DNA of 64,000 nt, from assembly GCF_036924745.1 (NCBI RefSeq), contig NZ_JAZHSD010000001.1, positions 3,472,001 through 3,536,000 of the forward strand, in the 5' to 3' direction. Below the pieces are notes generated by a model. It was not told where the DNA came from and did not search any database. It saw only the letters and a program-made list of their open reading frames with translations. Source of the stretch: Bradyrhizobium sp. AZCC 1693 (GTDB lineage: Bacteria; Pseudomonadota; Alphaproteobacteria; Rhizobiales; Xanthobacteraceae). The translations under genes and the position numbers were made by a program. This document shows positions 8,200-17,185 of the stretch, in pieces (within the stretch, counting starts at the first letter, position 1; every line of letters begins with the position of its first letter).

Positions 8200-9090
8200 T
8201 CATCCGGTCAAGATCGATTTCAGCGCATCGCGCTGCTCGATGATGTAATCGAAGAACGCGGCGATGCGCGGCACGCGGCGGATATCGGGATGTGTCAGCA
8301 GCCGCCAGCTTCGCGTCAATTCCGGAACGGGGCCGAGCACGCGGACCAGATCCGGCTCCGCGTCGCCGAGCGCCGTCGGCAGCGGCCCTAACCCTGCGCC
8401 GGATTTCACCGCGGAGACCAGACCGAGCACGCTATTGTTGCGCACGGGCATCCTGGCGTCGGGCGCGACGTCCTTCAGCCACTTCGCGGCGCGGTGACCA
8501 GCCAGCGTCTCGTCGAAGCCTATGAGAAGATGTTGCGACAAGTCCTCGACGCGGCCGGGCTGGCCGTGGCGCTCGATATAGTCACGGCTGGCATAGACGG
8601 CCCAGAGGGAATCCGCGATCTTGCGGCCGATCAGCTCATCGTCGGTATCGCCGGAGCGGAAGGCGATGTCCACCTCCCCCTTCGACAGATCGAGATAGCG
8701 GTCGCTGGTGATGAATTCGACGCGAAGCTGCGGATAACGTGCGTGAAACCGCTCGATCAGGCCCGACTGCGTCATGCGGATGACGATCGGCTCCGGACAG
8801 GTGACGCGGATCGCGCCCTTCATGTCCTGCTCGACATCGGCTGCCCGCCGCTGAAAATCCCCGACCGCGGCCTCGATGCGTTCGGCGAAAGGCAGCAGCG
8901 TGGTGCCGTATTCGGTCAGGCGATAGCCGCTCGCCTGCCGCGTCACCAGCGCCTGCCCGAGCTTTCGTTCGAGCTCTTCGAGCCGGCGGTGCACGGTCGA
9001 CTGGCTGGTGCCAAGCGCCTTGCCGGCGGCAACCGTGCTGCCGTGGCGCGCCACGGCGAGGAAGTATTTCAGATCGTTCCAGTCGAACAT
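8200..9090 (-). CDS. LysR family transcriptional regulator
   Basis: A 296-residue LysR regulator. The winged HTH occupies residues 1-60 (DWNDLKYFLAVARHGSTVAA, then GTSQSTVHRRLEELERKLG) and is followed by a periplasmic-binding-like effector domain containing VDIAFRSGDTDDELIGRKI. The start at 9090 places the HTH at the usual distance; 12 extra codons upstream lack support. It is convergent with the FAH-fold gene and divergent from the secreted cupin gene 119 bases away, which is a possible target. Confidence 0.9.
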   Translation of the reverse strand: MFDWNDLKYFLAVARHGSTVAAGKALGTSQSTVHRRLEELERKLGQALVTRQASGYRLTEYGTTLLPFAERIEAAVGDFQRRAADVEQDMKGAIRVTCPEPIVIRMTQSGLIERFHARYPQLRVEFITSDRYLDLSKGEVDIAFRSGDTDDELIGRKIADSLWAVYASRDYIERHGQPGRVEDLSQHLLIGFDETLAGHRAAKWLKDVAPDARMPVRNNSVLGLVSAVKSGAGLGPLPTALGDAEPDLVRVLGPVPELTRSWRLLTHPDIRRVPRIAAFFDYIIEQRDALKSILTG

Positions 9091-9209
9091 CCTGCCATTA
9101 TGCACTTTTGGAGCGGGCCCTAGCAATCTTGCGGCTCCCGCGGCGTGGCCGGGCCGCCTACGCTTTTACATCGAAACAGCGCGGTGATTGGCTAACAAAG
9201 GAGCGATAC

Positions 9210-9647
9210 ATGCGCAGCCATCTCGTCCGGGGCATCGCCCTGCTCGCCGGCCTTGGCGTCGGAGCCGACAGTCCGGCACAGGCGCAACAGCACGGCGCCG
9301 CCGTGCCCGGTACCGCCAAGCCCAACATGGTGCTGCAGCAGGTCGTCGAGGGACTGCCCACGGACGACAAGCAGACCGTGCGGGTCATGACGGCAACGTT
9401 CAAGCCGGGCGACAAGACCGTCTATCACACCCACCGTTTTCCGGTGACGGTCTATGTGCTGGAAGGCGCGTTCACCCTCGAGCTCGACGGCCGCCCACCA
9501 ATCACGGTCAAGGCCGGCGAGGCGCTGGTCGAACCGCCGAAGGTGCCGATGACGGGCTACAACCGCAGCGCCACCGAGCTGACCAAGGTCGTCATCTTCT
9601 ATGTCAGCGCCAACGATACGCCGTTCCTCGACACGAAGTCGCACTAG
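9210..9647 (+). CDS. Secreted cupin-domain protein
   Basis: A 145-residue single-domain cupin with a cleavable signal peptide (MRSHLVRGIALLAGLGVGAD, predicted cut after AQA near residue 23). The cupin motifs GDKTVYHTHRFPVTVYVLEG (residues 70-90) and the second strand pair around GEALVEPPKVPMTG carry the His residues expected for a metal site. AAAGGAG sits seven bases before the ATG. The gene is divergent from a LysR regulator. Substrate unknown; similar small periplasmic cupins are usually left as uncharacterised. Confidence 0.82.
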   Translation: MRSHLVRGIALLAGLGVGADSPAQAQQHGAAVPGTAKPNMVLQQVVEGLPTDDKQTVRVMTATFKPGDKTVYHTHRFPVTVYVLEGAFTLELDGRPPITVKAGEALVEPPKVPMTGYNRSATELTKVVIFYVSANDTPFLDTKSH

Positions 9648-9800
9648 CGCCGGCGCACAAGGGGTCGAGGGCTTCAGCATCCAGCCATGTGTTGTTTGGT
9701 TCTTTCCGCACAAACTGGCTTTGGTCGATCGAGCAGGCTTTGAATGGCGCGCAGTCTTTCACTGCGTAGGTTCAATCTCATTCAAGGGAATGGAATATCC

Positions 9801-10685
9801 ATGACAAGATTTGTTGGGTTCAGTGCATTCGCCGTCGGGACATTGTTATTCGTGTCGCGAGCAGCCGCGACAACGCTCACCCCGGGAGGATTGGTTGAAA
9901 ACTACAATGCTGGCTTCTTTCAGATATTTGCAAATGATCTGAGTTACACTCCTGCTCAAATTCAACAAAGCACCAGTGGGGAGGTTTCGATCTCAACGTC
10001 GGTAAGTAAGCCGGCTGCCACTGCGAGCGGATCGTTAGCCGTTTCTACCACGCCGACGCCGGGCATCAGCATCGCAGCGGATCTTTTTGCGGACACCGGC
10101 GGCTTTGCAACAGCCAGGATTTTGGCGTCGACAAGGTACTCGTTCGAAATCTTTGGTCCCGACGGCACCGCCACAGTGATGGTGAATGCCCTGGGCGGCG
10201 TTGGCTTCAATTCTCTTTCGCCTCGGGAGTATCTTGGAGCAAGTTTGCGCAGCTATTTTGGCGTGCGGGAGGCAAACAACGGACCGGCCGCAATCGATTT
10301 GTTGGCAACAGCCAGTTCGTTCCGCGGCTCCACCCAGGGATTGCCCGGATCGGGCGGATTCACCGTGGCTGATATCTATGCCTTCAAGACCAATACGATC
10401 TATAACGTGTACTTGGATGCCAGTATTGACGCCGCCGTTGACGGCAGCACTCCCGGGGTCCCAGGAAATGGTCACGAAAATTTATTCGCCTTTATCGATC
10501 CGACTTTCAACTTAGTGGGTCCGAACGCATTTTTGTATGACATTGCCTTCACCGAGGGATTTGGCAACGGTTTGACGAGCGCGGTTCCCGAACCTTCCAC
10601 TTGGGCAATGCTTGTTCTCGGCTTCGCGGGCATCGGCTTCACGGCGTATCGCCGGAAGTCGAAAGCTGCATTGATCGCCGCCTGA
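9801..10685 (+). CDS. PEP-CTERM sorting-domain exported protein
   Basis: A 294-residue exported protein. It has an N-terminal signal peptide (FSAFAVGTLLFVSRAAA), a low-complexity Ser/Thr/Gly/Asn-rich body, and a C-terminal PEP-CTERM tripartite signal: VPEPSTW at about residue 262, the hydrophobic AMLVLGFAGIGFTA, then a basic YRRKSK tail. Such proteins are handed to an exosortase/EpsH system and released to the surface or exopolysaccharide. The body matches no domain I know. The base composition is less GC-rich than its neighbours. No exosortase is present in the window. A clear terminator follows. Confidence 0.85.
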   Translation: MTRFVGFSAFAVGTLLFVSRAAATTLTPGGLVENYNAGFFQIFANDLSYTPAQIQQSTSGEVSISTSVSKPAATASGSLAVSTTPTPGISIAADLFADTGGFATARILASTRYSFEIFGPDGTATVMVNALGGVGFNSLSPREYLGASLRSYFGVREANNGPAAIDLLATASSFRGSTQGLPGSGGFTVADIYAFKTNTIYNVYLDASIDAAVDGSTPGVPGNGHENLFAFIDPTFNLVGPNAFLYDIAFTEGFGNGLTSAVPEPSTWAMLVLGFAGIGFTAYRRKSKAALIAA

Positions 10686-10704
10686 TCCGCGGTCATTAAA
10701 TGAG

Positions 10705-10730
10705 AGCCGCCTTCGGGCGGCTTTTTCTTT
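10705..10730 (+). terminator. Rho-independent terminator of the PEP-CTERM gene
   Basis: The hairpin AGCCGCC-ttc-GGGCGGCT is followed by a T-rich run, 20 bases after the PEP-CTERM stop codon. Confidence 0.85.
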
Positions 10731-10885
10731 CGCGAGCCTTCCAAAGCGTGCGACGCCGCTGCGCATAAGGCCGGCGGACGCCCGGGCGATATGGCATTTC
10801 CGGAGTTCGTAACGGGAATGGCGCGGACAGGAAACCGGTTGCGATGTAAAACGTAGCTCATGGGCATCGCCAACGGAGCAACCCC

Positions 10886-11290
10886 ATGCGCGCCATCGTC
10901 CTGCTTCTCGTGTTTCTGTTCGGCCTCGCCGCGCCCGCCTCAGCCGACGACGTTTCCGCCGCGCAGAGCGTGATCCGCGCGCAGGAGCAGGCGTTTGGCC
11001 GCGACGACGCCGCGGCGGCCTATTCCCATGCCGCGCCCGAGATCAAACAGCTCTTTCCGCAAGCCGACATGTTCATGCAGATGGTCCGGCAGGGCTACGC
11101 GCCGGTCTATCGCCACAAGAGTTTCGAATTCGGCGAGGCGCGCGCGGCAGGCGGCCGGATCGCGCAACGCGTCCATATCGTCGACGACAATGGCGAGGCC
11201 TGGGAGGCGATGTACACGCTGGAGCAGCAGCCAGACGGCCGCCTGAAGATCACGGGCTGCTCGCTGCTGAAGGCGGGACAGGCCGTGTGA
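10886..11290 (+). CDS. DUF4864 domain secreted protein
   Basis: A 134-residue exported protein with a signal peptide ending in APASA (residue 20). The mature part fits DUF4864: an Ala-rich helix with VIRAQEQAFGRDDAAAAYS, then YRHKSFEFGEARA, and the edge strand WEAMYTLEQQPDGRLKITGCSLL. The overall shape recalls NTF2-like folds, with no catalytic motif. It is a single gene convergent with the MFS transporter. Function unknown. Confidence 0.75.
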   Translation: MRAIVLLLVFLFGLAAPASADDVSAAQSVIRAQEQAFGRDDAAAAYSHAAPEIKQLFPQADMFMQMVRQGYAPVYRHKSFEFGEARAAGGRIAQRVHIVDDNGEAWEAMYTLEQQPDGRLKITGCSLLKAGQAV

Positions 11291-11293
11291 AAA

Positions 11294-12592
11294 TCAAGCC
11301 ATCGCCAGCCGCTGCCGGGCGCGCATCAGGAGCAGCAGCATGATGCCGATATTCAGCGCGTTCCACGCCAGCCCGTTGGCGAACGCTGCGGTGTAGGAAC
11401 CTGTGGCGTCGAAGATCGCGCCCGAGACCCAGCCGCCGAACGACATGCCGAACACGGAGGCGAAGATCACGATGCCGACGCGTGTTGCGGCTTCCGAGGC
11501 CGGCATCGCCTCGCGCACGATGATGGCGTAGCTCGGCACGATGCCGCCCTGGAACAGGCCGAACATCGCCGAGATGACGTAGAGCGAGGTCAGACTGTCG
11601 AAGAACAGATAGAACAATAGCGCGGTGCCTTGCGCCACCGAGCCGATCAAAAGCGTGCGGATGCCGCCGATCTTGTCGGCGAGAAAGCCCGAGCCGATGC
11701 GGCTGATGATGCCGAAACCCAGCATCAGCGACAGCATTTCGGCGCCGCGCGCCACGCCGTAGCCGAGATCGCCGCAATAGGCGACGATATGAACCTGCGG
11801 CATCGACATCGCCACGCAGCAGGCAATCGCCGCGAGCGACAGGATCACCGTCAGCGCATTGGTGGAGAGGCGCAGGTCGACGCGCGGCGGCGGCGCGTTC
11901 TGATGGTCACGCTGCACGCCTGCCCCCATCAGCATCCGCAGGCCGATCAGCGCCAGCGTCATCGCCACCGCCGTGAAGATGCCGAGCGCGATGTGGGTGG
12001 TGCGCCAGCCCATGGTCTCGATGCCGTGGTTGACCAGCGGCGGCCAGATCGCGCCGCCGATGTAATTGCCGCTGGCGGCGACGGCGACCGCGAGCCCGCG
12101 ATAGCGGTCGAACCAGTGCGAGGCCTCCGCCATCAGCGGGCCGAAGGTGGCCGACGAGGACAGCCCGATCGCAAAATGCACCAGGATGAATTGCCAGATC
12201 GAAGATGACATCCCCGCGACGACATAACCCAAGCCCAAAATGCCGATGCCAAGCCCGATCGCGGTGACGATGCCGTAGCGGTCGGTGATCTTGCCGGTCA
12301 GCACCGCGCCGGAACCGAATCCGAGCATGATCATCGTGAACGCCAGCGAGGCGGTGCCGCGGCTCGCGGCGAACTCGGTCTGCACCACGGGAAGCGCGAC
12401 CACCACCGACCACATGCCGACGCTCCCGAGCGAGCCGATCAGCACAGCCACGGCAAGCCGCAGCCATGCCCGGCGCGAGTCGGGAATGAACAGGTCGGAA
12501 TCTCGGGTGAGTTCAGAAGAAATTGCCACGGCCGACGGAACTTCGACGGCTAATCGCCCAAGGTCAAGCCACATTGCCGCGATATTGGGCAT
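11294..12592 (-). CDS. MFS transporter (monocarboxylate/oxalate-type)
   Basis: A 12-helix major facilitator transporter of about 430 residues. Helices begin at LAVAVLIGSLGSVGMWSVVV, and the loop 2-3 motif GKITDRYG (the MFS D-R-x-G signature) follows helix 2. The second half starts after a cytoplasmic linker containing RDHQNAPPPRVDLR. Substrate cannot be read. The longest frame starts at 12625, but its first 11 codons come from an intergenic repeat, so a start at 12592 or 12574 is more likely; neither has a clear ribosome site. Confidence 0.82.
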   Translation of the reverse strand: MPNIAAMWLDLGRLAVEVPSAVAISSELTRDSDLFIPDSRRAWLRLAVAVLIGSLGSVGMWSVVVALPVVQTEFAASRGTASLAFTMIMLGFGSGAVLTGKITDRYGIVTAIGLGIGILGLGYVVAGMSSSIWQFILVHFAIGLSSSATFGPLMAEASHWFDRYRGLAVAVAASGNYIGGAIWPPLVNHGIETMGWRTTHIALGIFTAVAMTLALIGLRMLMGAGVQRDHQNAPPPRVDLRLSTNALTVILSLAAIACCVAMSMPQVHIVAYCGDLGYGVARGAEMLSLMLGFGIISRIGSGFLADKIGGIRTLLIGSVAQGTALLFYLFFDSLTSLYVISAMFGLFQGGIVPSYAIIVREAMPASEAATRVGIVIFASVFGMSFGGWVSGAIFDATGSYTAAFANGLAWNALNIGIMLLLLMRARQRLAMA

Positions 12593-12609
12593 GCAGATGT
12601 GGGGTGGGT

Positions 12610-12710
12610 CGTCATTCCGGGGCACGCGCAGCGTGAACCCGGAATCTCGAGATGACGTGAAGAATCTCTAGATTCCGGGTTCGGTGCTGTCGCATCGCCC
12701 CGGAATGACG
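12610..12710. repeat. Intergenic palindromic repeat (CGTCATTCCGGGGC family)
   Basis: The outer arms CGTCATTCCGGGGC (12610-12623) and GCCCCGGAATGACG (12697-12710) are perfect inverse copies. Inner arms around gaacccggaatct / agattccgggttc also pair, so the whole unit folds into a long cruciform. It lies between the MFS gene and the first copper locus. A partial relative is at 22178-22278. Confidence 0.75.
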
Positions 12711-12767
12711 GGGAGAGAATCTCCGCTCCATCTTGGCAGAATCGGGGGTTGGTACTAGTTTGCCGCC

Positions 12768-13214
12768 ATGTTCGTACGCTTGACGAGGCGAATGCGCGCC
12801 AAAGCGGGGTGGTTTGTCGCCCTGCTCTATCTGTTTTGCGTGCTCGCCCCCGGTGTTGCGCTGGCGCTCGGCGACGCCGCGTCCTGCCTGATGACCGAGA
12901 TGCCGGCGACCGCCGCCGCGCATGTGCATGACGGCGCGCAGCCCATGCATGCAGCCAGCGCCTCGCACCAGCACGGCGAGGGACATCAACACCAAGCCGA
13001 TACCGGCAGCGCCACGCATGAGCACGCCAAGCATCAGCACGGCGGCAAAGGCTCGCCGGGACCGTGCTGCGCCATGCTGTGCGTTTCGGCGATCGCGGCC
13101 GATCCGCCTGCAGTTGCAACGCCAGTGCAGCTGATCTCGCTCTGCGTTGCCGAAAACTTCCAGCGCCTGCCGGGTGAGGCGCCCCCTCTGCTCTACCGTC
13201 CCCCCATCGCCTGA
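12768..13214 (+). CDS. His-rich exported protein of the copper locus
   Basis: A 148-residue protein with an N-terminal hydrophobic signal or anchor (residues 14-33) and a strongly His-rich middle (residues 50-95, repeated HQHGEGHQHQ and HEHAKHQHGG patterns), then a PCCAMLCVSA cysteine cluster. The composition points to periplasmic copper or other soft-metal binding and recalls DUF2946-like proteins found in copper operons. It stands first in a co-directional series leading to a TolC channel and a multicopper oxidase. Functional role is inferred from context only. Confidence 0.65.
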   Translation: MFVRLTRRMRAKAGWFVALLYLFCVLAPGVALALGDAASCLMTEMPATAAAHVHDGAQPMHAASASHQHGEGHQHQADTGSATHEHAKHQHGGKGSPGPCCAMLCVSAIAADPPAVATPVQLISLCVAENFQRLPGEAPPLLYRPPIA

Positions 13215-13293
13215 TCTCTGACGTAACGACGTGGGCAGCGGCGCGACCAGCGCGCGCATGCCCGTGGTCCATCGACAGATCAGGGGTTCCATC

Positions 13294-13590
13294 ATGTCTT
13301 CGCAGTTTGGGGCGAAGTCCGCCGCCGCAGGTTCGGCGGGCGGACGCCATGCCATTTTCAAGTCAGCGATAAGCGGCGCGGTCGTCGCGTTAGCCATCGG
13401 TGCGAGCGGCTGCACGCCTGCAACCACACGCCTGGCCGCCGCCGATCCCGCGGATCCGGCGGCGAGAACGGCCAGCGTCGGCTACCGCTCGACGATCGCG
13501 CCCTACACCGCGCTGCGCCCATCGACGCCGGCGCCGTGGCGCGAGCGCAATGACAGTGTCGCCCCCAAGACCCCTGGGGAACGGCCATGA
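13294..13590 (+). CDS. Small lipoprotein of the copper locus
   Basis: A 98-residue protein with a lipoprotein signal ending in LAIGASGC (lipobox cysteine near residue 40), then a Pro/Ala/Arg-rich mature part without recognised domains. The start at 13294 is preferred over the upstream frame because AGGGG lies at normal spacing. Its stop overlaps the ATG of the TolC-type gene (ATGA), showing translational coupling, so it is probably an accessory of that efflux or copper system. Confidence 0.6.
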   Translation: MSSQFGAKSAAAGSAGGRHAIFKSAISGAVVALAIGASGCTPATTRLAAADPADPAARTASVGYRSTIAPYTALRPSTPAPWRERNDSVAPKTPGERP

Positions 13591-15026
13591 ACATTCGTTT
13601 CACCCGGCGCACGCCAGCAATTCCCCTGCTGTTGACGGCCAGCCTTACCCTCGCCGGCTGCGCATCATTTTCGCCGGACAGCGGCATGACCATCGTATCC
13701 GACGTCGCGGGCCAGACCATCGGCAAGGACATAGCCTTCGTGCGTTCGGCCGACGATGCCGAGCGGGCCGGCGGCGCCCTGCGCCGTCTGCTCGTCCGCC
13801 CGCTCACCGTCGATGCCGCCGTGCAGATCGCGCTGCTCAGCAACAAGGGCCTGCAGGCCGCCTATAACGAGCTGGCGCTGGCGGAAACCGATCTGGTCGC
13901 GCAGAGCCTGCCGCCGAACCCGACCTTTTCGATTTCCCGCATCTCCGGCAACGGCGCCAGCGAGGTCGAACGGCAGGTGGTTGGCGACATTCTCGCGCTC
14001 GCCACGCTGCCGTTCCGCTCCGAGATCGCGCGCGAGCGTTTTCGTCAGGCGCAGCTGCGCGCCGCGCTCGAAACGCTGCGGCTCGCCGCCGAGGTCAGGC
14101 GCGTTTATTTCCGCACCGTCGCGGCCAATGAGATGGTCGGCCTGCTCACGGATGCGAAATCGACCGCCGAGAGCACGGCGCAGCTGGCCAAAAAACTCGG
14201 CGAGACCGGCTCGCTGAACAAGCTCGACCAGGCGCGCGAACAGGTATTTTACGCCGAAACCACCGCCGACCTCGGCGGCGCCCGCCAGGAGGCGACCAGC
14301 GCCCGCGAACGGCTGACGCGCTTGATGGGCCTGTGGGGCGACGATCTCGGTTTCCGGCTGCCCGACCGCTTGCCCGCGCTGCCACGGCAGCCGCGATCGC
14401 TTCCGACCATCGAAGCTGATGCCGTCGGCCATCGCATCGATCTGCAGATCGCGCGGATGGAACTGGCGGCGCTCGAAAAATCGCTCGGCCTGACGCAGGC
14501 AACACGCTTCGTCACGCTGCTCGACGTCGCCGGCATCAGCAAGCGCACGCACGATCCGGAAACCCCGCCGTTCCGCGAACGCGGTTTCGACATCCAGTTC
14601 CAGATCCCGATCTTCGACGGCGGCGAAGTGCGGGTGCGTCAGGCCGTGGAGAGCTACAACCAGGCCTTCAATCTTCTCACCGAAAAGGCCGTCAACGTGC
14701 GCTCGGAAGCGCGCGACGCCTATCGCACCTACCGCTCGACCTACGACATCGCGAGCCACTACCAGCGCGAGATCCTGCCGCTTCGCCAGATCATCACCGA
14801 GGAGATGCAGCTTCGCTTCTCCAGCATGCAGATAGATGTGTTCGCGCTTCTGACCGAAGCGCGCCAGCGCCTCGCCTCGCTGCGCGCGGCGATCGACGCC
14901 AAACGCGCGTTCTGGCTGGCGCAATCCGACCTGCAGACCGCCGTCAACGGCGGCGGCTCGGGTGGCCCAAGAGAAACTCCAACGACCACGGCCGCGGCGG
15001 CGCCCGCGGCCGGCGGTGGGCACTGA
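13587..15026 (+). CDS. TolC-family outer-membrane channel (CusC-like)
   Basis: A 479-residue outer-membrane efflux channel protein with lipoprotein-type signal (SLTLAGC). The two internally repeated halves carry typical TolC helical stretches: AVQIALLSNKGLQAAYNELALAE in the first, and KSLGLTQATRFVTLLDVAG with FDIQFQIPIFDGGEVRVRQ in the second. No RND pump or membrane-fusion gene accompanies it here, which is typical of copper loci in which the TolC protein is encoded beside a multicopper oxidase. ATGA overlap with the preceding lipoprotein gene. Confidence 0.85.
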   Translation: MNIRFTRRTPAIPLLLTASLTLAGCASFSPDSGMTIVSDVAGQTIGKDIAFVRSADDAERAGGALRRLLVRPLTVDAAVQIALLSNKGLQAAYNELALAETDLVAQSLPPNPTFSISRISGNGASEVERQVVGDILALATLPFRSEIARERFRQAQLRAALETLRLAAEVRRVYFRTVAANEMVGLLTDAKSTAESTAQLAKKLGETGSLNKLDQAREQVFYAETTADLGGARQEATSARERLTRLMGLWGDDLGFRLPDRLPALPRQPRSLPTIEADAVGHRIDLQIARMELAALEKSLGLTQATRFVTLLDVAGISKRTHDPETPPFRERGFDIQFQIPIFDGGEVRVRQAVESYNQAFNLLTEKAVNVRSEARDAYRTYRSTYDIASHYQREILPLRQIITEEMQLRFSSMQIDVFALLTEARQRLASLRAAIDAKRAFWLAQSDLQTAVNGGGSGGPRETPTTTAAAAPAAGGGH

Positions 15027-15054
15027 GCATGATGGCCTTGCCCGCACCAGTATC

Positions 15055-15190
15055 CCGTGTCCCGGACGCGGTGCAGCGCACCTGGCGCTGCTCCGCAGAG
15101 CCGGGACCCATTACCGCGGCGTGTGGACCCCGGATCAGCAGCGCATCATGCCGCAAGCGCGGCATGCTGCGCAGCATCCGGGGAACGCAG
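15055..15190. repeat. Intergenic repeat with nested hairpins
   Basis: This gap between the TolC-type gene and the multicopper oxidase holds a nested palindrome: cggacgcggtgcagcg near the left edge, gagccgggaccc and ggaccccgga around the centre, and a tight hairpin GCCGCAAGCGCGGC. I recall similar elements from Bradyrhizobium intergenic regions. No gene is present. Confidence 0.5.
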
Positions 15191-15231
15191 CCCGACACGC
15201 GTCACTTCAACGCGCCATAAGGAGACAACCG

Positions 15232-16605
15232 ATGTTTTCACGCAGAGGATTTCTCGGCACCGCCGCCCTGGTCGGCGCCAGCGCCGTCACCGGCCGCGTG
15301 CAGGCCGCCGCCATTCCCGAAGCACCTGTCATGGACAAGGCGGTAATGCAGCCGCCGCTGCATCCGACCTCGGGCCCCGACTACCGGCCGGTGGTGACGT
15401 TGAACGGCTGGTCGCTGCCATGGCGCATGAACGGCGACTGGAAGGAATTCCACCTTGTAGCGGAGCCAGTAGTGCGCGAATTCGCCGAAGGCATGAAGGC
15501 CAATCTGTGGGGCTATAACGGCCAGTCACCCGGGCCGACCATCGAGGCGGTCGAGGGCGACAAGGTCCGCATCTTCGTCACCAACCGCCTGCCCGAGGCC
15601 ACCACCGTGCACTGGCACGGCATGATCCTCCCCAGCGGCATGGATGGCGTCGGCGGCCTGACCCAGCCGCACATCCCGCCCGGAAAAACCTTCGTGTACG
15701 AGTTCCAGCTCAAACACAGCGGAACGTTCATGTACCACCCGCATTCCGACGAGATGGTGCAGATGGCAATGGGCATGATGGGCATGTTCGTCGTGCATCC
15801 GCGCGATCAAAAATTTCGCCCGGTCGATCGCGACTTCGTCTTCGTGATGTCGAGTTACCTGATCGACCCCGGCACGTACCTGCCGAAGGTCAACGAGATG
15901 ACCGACTTCAACATGTGGACCTGGAATTCCCGCGTCTTTCCCGGCATCGATCCGCTGCCGGTGCGCCTTGGCGACAAGGTCCGCGTGCGGATCGGCAACC
16001 TCACAATGACCAACCATCCGATCCACCTGCACGGTCACAAGTTCCTGGTGTCGTGCACCGATGGCGGCTGGATTCCGGAGAGCGCGCAATATCCGGAGAC
16101 GACGACTGACGTTCCGGTCGGCGCCATCCGGGCGTTCGACGTGCTGGCGGACAACCCCGGCGACTGGGCGTTCCACTGCCACAAGTCGCACCACACCATG
16201 AACGCGATGGGGCACGACATGCGCAACATGATCGGCGTGTCCCACAAGGACCTCGCCAAGGCCGTCGGCAAGCTCGCGCCCGACGCGATGGTGATGGGCT
16301 CGACCGGCATGTCGATGGGCAGTATGGAAATGCCGGCCCCCGACAACACGCTGCCGATGATGACCGGCACCGGCCAGTTCGGCCCGATCGAGATGGGCGG
16401 CATGTTCACGGTGATGAAGATCCGCGAGGGGTTGGCGCGCGACGATTACAGAGATCCCGGCCCGTACAGGTTTCCGCAAGGCACCGTCGCGTACGAGATC
16501 GATGCTCCCGCTGGGGAAGCACCGCGGCAAGGCAAGCCGAAAGAGCCGGCCAAACCGACCGATATGAAGGGAATGAAAGGCATGAAGGGCATGAAGCACA
16601 TGTAG
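15232..16605 (+). CDS. Multicopper oxidase, Tat-exported (copper locus 1)
   Basis: A 457-residue copper oxidase that probably oxidises Cu(I) or another periplasmic substrate. Tat signal SRRGFLGTAALVGASAVTG. Copper ligands appear in four blocks: HWHGMILPSG (type 2/3), FMYHPHSDEM, the C-terminal HPIHLHGHKF and HCHKSHHTMNAMGHDM. A Met-rich stretch SMGSMEMPAPDN and a Lys/Met-rich tail (MKGMKGMKGMK) suggest copper(I) binding. The ATG at 15232 has AAGGAG eight bases upstream. It precedes a cupredoxin and a CusF-like gene, forming a copper-handling set. Confidence 0.9.
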   Translation: MFSRRGFLGTAALVGASAVTGRVQAAAIPEAPVMDKAVMQPPLHPTSGPDYRPVVTLNGWSLPWRMNGDWKEFHLVAEPVVREFAEGMKANLWGYNGQSPGPTIEAVEGDKVRIFVTNRLPEATTVHWHGMILPSGMDGVGGLTQPHIPPGKTFVYEFQLKHSGTFMYHPHSDEMVQMAMGMMGMFVVHPRDQKFRPVDRDFVFVMSSYLIDPGTYLPKVNEMTDFNMWTWNSRVFPGIDPLPVRLGDKVRVRIGNLTMTNHPIHLHGHKFLVSCTDGGWIPESAQYPETTTDVPVGAIRAFDVLADNPGDWAFHCHKSHHTMNAMGHDMRNMIGVSHKDLAKAVGKLAPDAMVMGSTGMSMGSMEMPAPDNTLPMMTGTGQFGPIEMGGMFTVMKIREGLARDDYRDPGPYRFPQGTVAYEIDAPAGEAPRQGKPKEPAKPTDMKGMKGMKGMKHM

Positions 16606-16658
16606 GCGGCGCGATGCGGCCGAAACGCACGATCAACGAAGTCAAAAGGAGTGAAAAT

Positions 16659-17150
16659 ATGCAGAAACGTTACCAAACCGGCGTCGCACTGCTTGCGGCG
16701 GCGCTGCTGTCCGCCTCCGCATGGGCGGGCGCGGGACCCAAGGGTCATAGTCATAGTCACGACGAAGCTTTCTCGGCCGGCGAGCCAGGCGATCCGAAGA
16801 AGCCGGCCAGAGTAGTCCAGGTAACGATGGGCGAGGCGGACGGCAAGATGTTGTTCATGCCGGCAAAAGTCGAAGTGAAGAAGGGCGAGCAGGTCAAGTT
16901 CGTGCTCCGCAACAACGGCGAGCTCGATCACGAATTCATCCTGGCGACCACCGCCGAAAACCTCAAACACGGCGAGGCGATGAAGAAGAATCCCGACATG
17001 GAACATGATGATCCGAACGGCAAGCGGCTTGCCCCGAAGAAGGCTGACGAGATCGTCTGGAAGTTCACAAAGGCCGGCCAGTTCGAATATTCGTGCCTGA
17101 TTCCTGGTCACCGGGAAGCGGGGATGGTGGGCACTGTCGTCGTCAAGTAG
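16659..17150 (+). CDS. Periplasmic cupredoxin-like copper protein
   Basis: A 163-residue type-1 copper protein with a signal peptide (cut near ASAWA). The His-rich N-terminal segment GHSHSHDEA may bind metal. The cupredoxin fold ends in EYSCLIPGHREAGMVG, supplying Cys, His and Met ligands; the upstream His ligand is in GELDHEFILA. AAAGGAG lies before the ATG. It is probably an electron or copper carrier working with the adjacent multicopper oxidase. Confidence 0.85.
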   Translation: MQKRYQTGVALLAAALLSASAWAGAGPKGHSHSHDEAFSAGEPGDPKKPARVVQVTMGEADGKMLFMPAKVEVKKGEQVKFVLRNNGELDHEFILATTAENLKHGEAMKKNPDMEHDDPNGKRLAPKKADEIVWKFTKAGQFEYSCLIPGHREAGMVGTVVVK

Positions 17151-17185
17151 CGGACGACATCAATTGGAAATCGAAAGGAAGAACC

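Noticed and set aside
15526..16599. 357-codon minus-strand His-rich frame opposite the first multicopper oxidase
   Set aside because: The His richness comes from reversed codons of the oxidase; no independent support.
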